A program made the position numbers and the translations under genes. Source: an uncultured Bacilli bacterium (GTDB lineage: Bacteria > Bacillota_I > Bacilli_A > RF39 > UBA660). From it: a stretch of 12,980 nt of DNA. Under the pieces are notes generated by a model. The model did no database searches. It was given only the letters and a program-made list of their open reading frames with translations, and had not been told where the DNA came from. Of this stretch, positions 12,886 through 12,980 are shown in pieces. The first letter of the stretch is position 1; each line of letters opens with the position of its first letter. The stretch lies in NCBI GenBank assembly GCA_934085675.1, contig CAKOHH010000017.1, positions 1 to 12,980 of the forward strand. The letters run 5' to 3'.

Positions 12886-12980
12886 TAGTATCGCTCTTTA
12901 ATAATATTTTTACTGCAAATATAAGTTACTAAGAAGTATCCTCCATAAATTGCAACAATAAATATTGCAACACCAATTAT
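12885..12980 (-). CDS. C-terminal end of a membrane protein, partial
   Basis: The last 31 codons of a minus-strand gene entering from the right edge. They encode a hydrophobic segment (GVAIFIVAIYGGYFLVTYI) followed by a short positively charged tail, typical of a final transmembrane helix with its C-terminus inside. The family cannot be told from this piece. It is coupled to the 28-codon ORF. Confidence 0.5.
   Translation of the reverse strand: MIGVAIFIVAIYGGYFLVTYICSKNIIKERY

Noticed and set aside
1..12980. CRISPR array or rRNA genes
   Set aside because: No regularly spaced repeats and no rRNA-like sequence were seen.

Overview
The window is very AT-rich and reads with the standard genetic code: TGG encodes Trp, and TGA, TAA and TAG all terminate genes. 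Strong GGAGG-type ribosome binding sites, a LiaF-like/DUF4097 pair, a LemA-DUF2207 pair and an IS30 element point to a low-GC Gram-positive (Bacillota/Bacilli-type, possibly an uncultured gut lineage related to Erysipelotrichales or RF39). The host is inferred from gene content and base composition, not from a marker gene.

Layout. (1) 1-63: first 21 codons of a minus-strand NAD(P)-binding epimerase/dehydratase that runs off the left edge. (2) 256-1763, minus: a coupled pair of envelope proteins, a LiaF-like 4-TM protein and a DUF4097 beta-repeat protein. (3) 2044-4967, minus: LemA followed by a large DUF2207 membrane protein with a Gly/Ser tail. (4) 5275-6820, minus: DUF1653 protein, 3-methyladenine DNA glycosylase I (tag), an unrecognised 144-aa protein, then a frameshifted SHOCT-domain remnant and a strong terminator. 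(5) 6928-7926, plus: phosphate acetyltransferase (pta), diverging from region 4. (6) 8019-8458, plus: tRNA-Cys(GCA) with its own promoter and terminator, followed by a remnant with two in-frame stops that resembles the tail of a plasmid mobilisation protein. (7) 8652-11604, minus: an unusual accessory operon made of a short ORF whose start lies inside an insertion sequence, a PfkB-kinase/double-SIS fusion, a small protein without a canonical start codon, and a short Sfp-like phosphopantetheinyl-transferase homologue that has lost its metal ligands. (8) 11590-12760: an IS30-family element inserted directly upstream of that operon. (9) 12799-12980, minus: a 28-codon ORF and the C-terminus of a membrane protein.

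How the parts fit. Regions 2 to 6 are ordinary chromosomal housekeeping and envelope genes. The accessory region is 7 and 8. The kinase-SIS fusion could act on a sugar or sugar-amine: in fructoselysine catabolism a PfkB kinase (FrlD) and a SIS deglycase (FrlB) act one after the other, and here the two domain types are in one chain. The Sfp-like partner looks catalytically dead, the gene between them lacks a normal start, and the operon's 5' end has been replaced by an IS. The locus is therefore either a decaying accessory pathway or one rewired around a pseudoenzyme. The IS itself carries a perfect 13-bp inverted repeat that would hide the transposase start codon only in transcripts entering from outside.
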